Assembly: GCA_947484105.1 (NCBI GenBank)
Contig: CANKON010000036.1
Coordinates: 1 to 9,482, forward strand
DNA from: Methylococcaceae bacterium
Lineage (GTDB): Bacteria > Pseudomonadota > Gammaproteobacteria > Methylococcales > Methylomonadaceae
DNA: 9,482 nucleotides
Reading direction: 5' to 3'
Both the position numbers and the translations under genes were made by a program. Positions 6,151 through 9,482 of this stretch are shown piece by piece. The notes beneath the pieces were generated by a model that saw only the letters and a list, made by a program, of their open reading frames with translations, had not been told where the DNA came from and made no database searches. Within the stretch, counting starts at the first letter, position 1. Every line of letters starts with the position of its first letter.

Positions 6151-7371
6151 ATGAAACGTGTTGTCGTTACAGGATTAGGCATTGTTTCTAGCATTGGAAA
6201 TAATCAACAAGAAGTCACCGATTCGTTGAAAGCGGGACGTTCAGGTATCGTTTTTTCTGACGTTTACAAAGAAATGGGCTTACGTAGTCAAGTTGAAGGC
6301 GCGATTAAAATTGAAATGGATAATTTAATTGATCGTAAAATTCGTCGTTTTATGGGCGATGGCGCGGCGTTCAATTACATTGCGATGCAACAAGCGATTG
6401 ATGATTCGGGTTTGAGTGAAACAGAAATTTCTAATTTCCGCACAGGTTTAGTTATGGGTTCAGGTGGACCTTCGACGGCGAATGTGGTTGAAGCGGCTGA
6501 TATTTTGCGCGAGAAAGGCGTGAAACAAGTCGGACCGTATCGCGTGCCGCGCACTATGTCCAGCACAAATACCGCGTGTTTAGCGACACCGTTTAAAATC
6601 AAAGGCGTGAATTATTCGATTACGTCGGCTTGTGCGACCAGCGCACATTGCATTGGTCATGCAATGGAATTGATTCAAATGGGCAAACAAGATGTGGTTT
6701 TTGCTGGCGGCGGCGAAGAAGTCCATTGGACAATGTCGGTGTTATTCGACGCAATGGGCGCAATGTCCTCAAAATATAACGATGCACCAACTACCGCTTC
6801 ACGCCCTTACGATGAAAGCCGCGACGGGTTTGTGATTTCAGGCGGCGGCGGTGTTTTAGTCATTGAAGAACTCGAACACGCTAAAGCGCGTGGTGCGAAA
6901 ATTTACGCAGAATTGGTCGGTTACGGCGCAACTTCTGACGGTTACGACATGGTTCAACCCTCAGGCGAAGGTGCAATTCGTTGTATGCAACAAGCAATGG
7001 CAACGGTTGATGGCAATATCGATTATGTCAATGCACACGGAACAAGTACGCCTGTTGGCGATACCAAAGAATTAGAAGCATTGCGAGCCGTGTTTGGTGG
7101 TGAAAATGTGCCTTGGGTCAGTTCGACAAAATCATTAACAGGTCACGCATTAGGCGCGGCCGGTGTGAATGAAGCGATTTATTCGTTACTCATGATGCAA
7201 AATAATTTCTTGAGTGCGTCGGCAAATATCACCAATTTAGACAAAGGCGCAGCAGGCATTCCGATTGTGCGCGAACGTCAAGATAACGTCACGTTAAACA
7301 CGATTATGTCGAACAGTTTTGGTTTTGGTGGCACGAATGCGACGCTGATTTTCCAACGTTACAACGGTTAA
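6151..7371 (+). CDS. fabB: 3-oxoacyl-ACP synthase I FabB
   Basis: A 406-residue ketoacyl-ACP synthase I, the length typical of the E. coli enzyme. It condenses malonyl-ACP with acyl-ACP and is needed to elongate the cis-3-decenoyl-ACP made by FabA. The Cys-His-His triad is visible: C161 in [10 protein letters not shown]296 in [11 protein letters not shown], and H332 in [12 protein letters not shown]. The thiolase fold ending [13 protein letters not shown] is also present. An AGGAG ribosome site overlaps the fabA stop codon and lies seven bases before the ATG. The two genes form one transcript, ended by the hairpin at 7410-7441. Confidence 0.98.
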   Translation: MKRVVVTGLGIVSSIGNNQQEVTDSLKAGRSGIVFSDVYKEMGLRSQVEGAIKIEMDNLIDRKIRRFMGDGAAFNYIAMQQAIDDSGLSETEISNFRTGLVMGSGGPSTANVVEAADILREKGVKQVGPYRVPRTMSSTNTACLATPFKIKGVNYSITSACATSAHCIGHAMELIQMGKQDVVFAGGGEEVHWTMSVLFDAMGAMSSKYNDAPTTASRPYDESRDGFVISGGGGVLVIEELEHAKARGAKIYAELVGYGATSDGYDMVQPSGEGAIRCMQQAMATVDGNIDYVNAHGTSTPVGDTKELEALRAVFGGENVPWVSSTKSLTGHALGAAGVNEAIYSLLMMQNNFLSASANITNLDKGAAGIPIVRERQDNVTLNTIMSNSFGFGGTNATLIFQRYNG

Positions 7372-7409
7372 ATGCCATTTAACAAACTGTTTTCAATGCG
7401 TTAAAACAA

Positions 7410-7452
7410 AAAAGGTTCAAGGTGAAAATCTTGAGCCTTTTACTTTTTTTAT
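7410..7452 (+). terminator. Rho-independent terminator after fabAB
   Basis: A 12-bp stem with one G-U pair (7410-7421 with 7430-7441, core AAGGTTCAAG against CTTGAGCCTT) closes an eight-base loop, GTGAAAAT. T-rich sequence follows (TACTTTTTTTAT). It sits 38 bases past the fabB stop and directly before ttcA. The GTG in the loop is in frame with ttcA but is unlikely to be its start. Confidence 0.85.
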
Positions 7453-7466
7453 CAAAACCTTTTTCT

Positions 7467-8315
7467 ATGACTGAACATTCCGATTTAACTCAAAAAGAAC
7501 GCTTTGAATTTAACAAAATTCAAAAACGTTTGCGGCACAGCGTTGGCGATGCGATTGCTGATTTCAATATGATTGAAAATGGCGATAAAATTATGGTCTG
7601 TTTGTCTGGCGGCAAAGATTCGTACACGCTGCTCGATGTGTTGATGAATTTACAAAAAACGGCACCTGTGGATTTTGAATTATTGGCGGTGAATTTAGAT
7701 CAAAAACAACCTGGTTTTCCCGAACATGTTTTGCCCGAATACCTCGAAAAAATTGGTGTGCCATATCAAATTATTGAAAAAGACACTTATAGCGTTGTGA
7801 AGCGCGTTATTCCAGAAGGTCAAACAACGTGCGGATTGTGTTCACGCTTGCGACGCGGCACGTTGTACGGTTACGCTGAAGCAAATGGCATCACTAAAAT
7901 CGCACTTGGTCATCACCGCGACGATATTTTAGAAACGTTCTTTTTGAACATTTTTTACGGTGGAAAACTCAAAGCGATGCCGCCAAAACTGTTGAGCGAC
8001 GACAAAAAAAATATCATTATTCGTCCACTCGCTTACACCCGCGAAAAAGATATTGAACGTTTTGCCGCGTTTAAAAATTTCCCGATTATTCCGTGTAATT
8101 TGTGTGGTTCGCAGCAGAATTTACAACGTCAAGCGATGAAGGATATGCTCAAAATATGGGACAAACAATTTCCAGGTCGATTGGAAACGATTTCCACCAG
8201 TTTACAAAACGTTGCGCCGTCACAATTAGCCGACCGTAATTTGTTTGATTTTGTGAATTTATTGCGTGAACCGAATGCGGTTGCGGATACAAATTTAGAT
8301 TTATTGGCGTTGTAA
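7467..8315 (+). CDS. ttcA: tRNA 2-thiocytidine synthetase TtcA
   Basis: A 282-residue ATP- and [4Fe-4S]-dependent enzyme that thiolates cytidine 32 in certain tRNAs. The PP-loop is SGGKDS (47-52), where ATP activates the base. The iron-sulfur cysteines are in CGLC (C122, C125) and PCNLCGS (C210, C213). [10 protein letters not shown] (148-157) is the family's second signature. The start is the ATG at 7467, which puts the first cysteine pair at the positions I remember for E. coli TtcA. The frame is open to a GTG at 7422, but that lies in the loop of the fabB terminator and would add 15 hydrophobic residues. No Shine-Dalgarno sequence is present; the leader is T- and A-rich. The stop codon overlaps the hypA ATG as TAATG, so hypA translation is probably coupled to ttcA. 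Confidence 0.95.
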   Translation: MTEHSDLTQKERFEFNKIQKRLRHSVGDAIADFNMIENGDKIMVCLSGGKDSYTLLDVLMNLQKTAPVDFELLAVNLDQKQPGFPEHVLPEYLEKIGVPYQIIEKDTYSVVKRVIPEGQTTCGLCSRLRRGTLYGYAEANGITKIALGHHRDDILETFFLNIFYGGKLKAMPPKLLSDDKKNIIIRPLAYTREKDIERFAAFKNFPIIPCNLCGSQQNLQRQAMKDMLKIWDKQFPGRLETISTSLQNVAPSQLADRNLFDFVNLLREPNAVADTNLDLLAL

Positions 8316-8656
8316 TGCACGAATTATCATTGCTCGAAAATGTCCGTACGATTTTAGAAGAACACGCAAAAAACCAAAATTTTGAACGTGTTGAAGAAGT
8401 TACACTCGCCATTGGCGCATTATCGTGTGTTGAAGTTGAAGCGTTAAAATTTGCATTTCAATCGGTGATGAAAAATTCGCTTGCTGAAAATGCTACACTG
8501 CATTTCAAAACAATTGAAGGGCAGGGACGTTGTCAACATTGCGAAAAACTAACACGCATGGAAATGCTTTACGATGTCTGCCAACATTGCGGGCATTCGC
8601 GTGTGGATGTGATTTCGGGGTTAGAAATGAAAATTACAGAATTAAAGGTGAGTTAA
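8315..8656 (+). CDS. hypA: Hydrogenase nickel-incorporation protein HypA
   Basis: A 113-residue nickel chaperone that, with HypB, loads nickel into the large subunit of [NiFe] hydrogenase. The invariant N-terminal MHE supplies the nickel ligand H2. A zinc site is formed by two C-x-x-C motifs, C73-Q-H-C76 and C89-Q-H-C92. HybF, a paralogue with the same domains, cannot be excluded, but the adjacent hypB argues for hypA. Its start overlaps the ttcA stop by one base, and its last codons contain the GGTGAG ribosome site used by hypB. No hydrogenase structural gene is in the window. Confidence 0.96.
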   Translation: MHELSLLENVRTILEEHAKNQNFERVEEVTLAIGALSCVEVEALKFAFQSVMKNSLAENATLHFKTIEGQGRCQHCEKLTRMEMLYDVCQHCGHSRVDVISGLEMKITELKVS

Positions 8657-9424
8657 ATGTGTGGGATTTGTGGTTGTAGTAATCCGACGGGAAAATTTAG
8701 TCCCATTTCGTCAAAAGCCGATTTATTGACGATGCCTCATCACGCGCCAGAACAACATTCACCTGCTGAAAAAGCACGTTTGATTGAGGTTGAAGATGAT
8801 TTGCTCGGTAAAAATAATGCGTATGCGGCAGAAAATCGTGCGTATTTTGAAAAAAATAACATTTTCGTGTTGAATTTGGTTTCCAGTCCAGGTGCTGGCA
8901 AAACGACCTTATTGGTTGAAACGATTAAAGCGTTAAAAGATAAATTCCCGATTGCGGTGATTGAAGGCGATCAACAAACTGAACATGATGCAGATAGAAT
9001 TCGCGCAACAGGCATCCGTGCGTTACAAATCAACACGGGGCGAATGTGTCATTTAGACGCGCATGGGATTGGTCATGCGGTTCAATCGTTGGGCATTGAA
9101 AAAAATAGCTTTTTGGCAATTGAAAATGTCGGAAATTTGGTTTGTCCATCATCATTTGATTTAGGCGAGGCACATAAGGTCGTTGTGCTTTCTGTGACCG
9201 AAGGTGAAGACAAGCCATTGAAATATCCTGATATGTTTCATGCGGCAGATTTGATGATTCTCAACAAAATAGATTTGTTGCCGTATGTCGATTTTGATGT
9301 GGAACGTTGTGAAGAATTTGCGCGGCGAGTGAATCCGAAAATTCAAATTCTAAAATTGTCCGCGACGAAAAGCGATAATTTTTCGTCGTGGACAGATTGG
9401 CTAACGTCAAAAATCAAACCGTAA
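8657..9424 (+). CDS. hypB: Hydrogenase nickel-incorporation GTPase HypB
   Basis: A 255-residue SIMIBI-class GTPase that drives nickel delivery to [NiFe] hydrogenase. The N-terminal high-affinity metal motif is C2-x-x-C5-x-C7. The following region, which is a long histidine-rich nickel store in some species, is short here with only H28, H29 and H34. The G domain has P-loop SSPGAGKTT (76-84), a conserved EGDQQT (103-108), the second metal site C131-H132 with C163, and the base-recognition NKID (203-206). [13 protein letters not shown] (179-191) is strongly conserved. The ATG directly follows the hypA stop. The rest of the hyp operon (hypCDEF) does not follow at once: the final 58 bases show no plus-strand gene start with support. 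Confidence 0.97.
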   Translation: MCGICGCSNPTGKFSPISSKADLLTMPHHAPEQHSPAEKARLIEVEDDLLGKNNAYAAENRAYFEKNNIFVLNLVSSPGAGKTTLLVETIKALKDKFPIAVIEGDQQTEHDADRIRATGIRALQINTGRMCHLDAHGIGHAVQSLGIEKNSFLAIENVGNLVCPSSFDLGEAHKVVVLSVTEGEDKPLKYPDMFHAADLMILNKIDLLPYVDFDVERCEEFARRVNPKIQILKLSATKSDNFSSWTDWLTSKIKP

Positions 9425-9482
9425 TTTGCGAAATTGCCGTTTTTGCCAATGGCGATAAACCTTCACCATCGTGATTTTTCAA
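9414..9482 (-). CDS. Possible 3' end of a convergent gene (runs off window)
   Basis: On the minus strand a frame stays open from the right edge to a TGA at 9416-9414, giving 22 residues that read [19 protein letters not shown] before the stop. The composition looks protein-like. It would overlap the hypB 3' end by 11 bases, tail to tail. I do not recognise the family, and 69 bases are too few to be sure. The plus strand here meets a stop after about 17 codons, so no hyp gene continues directly. Confidence 0.3.
   Translation of the reverse strand: MKNHDGEGLSPLAKTAISQITV

Noticed and set aside
6375..6602. Minus-strand frame opposite fabB
   Set aside because: Antisense shadow of a highly conserved gene; no ribosome site or recognisable domain.
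7422..7466. GTG start for ttcA, giving a hydrophobic 15-residue leader
   Set aside because: The GTG lies in the loop of the fabB terminator hairpin, and the added residues are just the translation of the terminator stem and its T-rich tail; the ATG at 7467 gives family-like cysteine positions.
8129..8412. Two minus-strand frames across the ttcA-hypA junction
   Set aside because: Both lie opposite confidently assigned genes and show no domain; the coding explanation on the plus strand is complete.
1..9482. Hidden defence system, mobile element or prophage
   Set aside because: Nearly all the window is filled by intact housekeeping genes with even composition; there are no transposase, integrase, terminal repeats, tRNA attachment site or unexplained long frames.

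Overview
This 9.5 kb window reads as a compact, low-to-moderate GC bacterial chromosome segment, most likely from a gammaproteobacterium. The evidence is gene content: fabA-fabB (anaerobic unsaturated fatty acid synthesis), ubiE with a UbiJ-like partner, uup, ttcA, phoR, and plsY divergent from folB, as in many gammaproteobacteria. Base and codon use look even throughout. I see no insertion sequence, phage gene, tRNA, rRNA or CRISPR array, so this appears to be core genome rather than an accessory island. The genus cannot be fixed from the sequence alone.

Minus strand, 1-2784: folB and folK (folate) overlap by one base. ubiE (ubiquinone/menaquinone methyltransferase) follows behind its own probable promoter. 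Next come a 72-residue protein resembling the C-terminal helices of UbiJ without its SCP2 domain, and a protein joining a cold-shock-like domain to a TM2 membrane domain. After an 81-base gap comes the 5' part of uup (ABC-F ATPase), cut by the window edge.

Plus strand, 2886-5379: plsY (acyl-phosphate:glycerol-3-phosphate acyltransferase), phoR (histidine kinase, with no phoB in view) and a DUF502 membrane protein form a probable operon ending at a strong hairpin terminator (5406-5438). The 245-base gap up to fabA holds that terminator, a second hairpin, short repeats and the fabA promoter region.

Plus strand, 5625-9424: fabA-fabB end at a second terminator (7410-7441). Then ttcA (tRNA 2-thiocytidine synthesis), hypA and hypB ([NiFe] hydrogenase nickel insertion) are joined by a one-base overlap and a zero-base junction. 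The last bases may hold the 3' end of a convergent gene.

No obviously new multi-gene system is visible. The item most worth following is the short SCP2-less UbiJ-like protein fused into the ubiE operon. Next are the CSD-TM2 fusion, the orphan phoR between plsY and a DUF502 gene, and the unexplained structured fabA leader.
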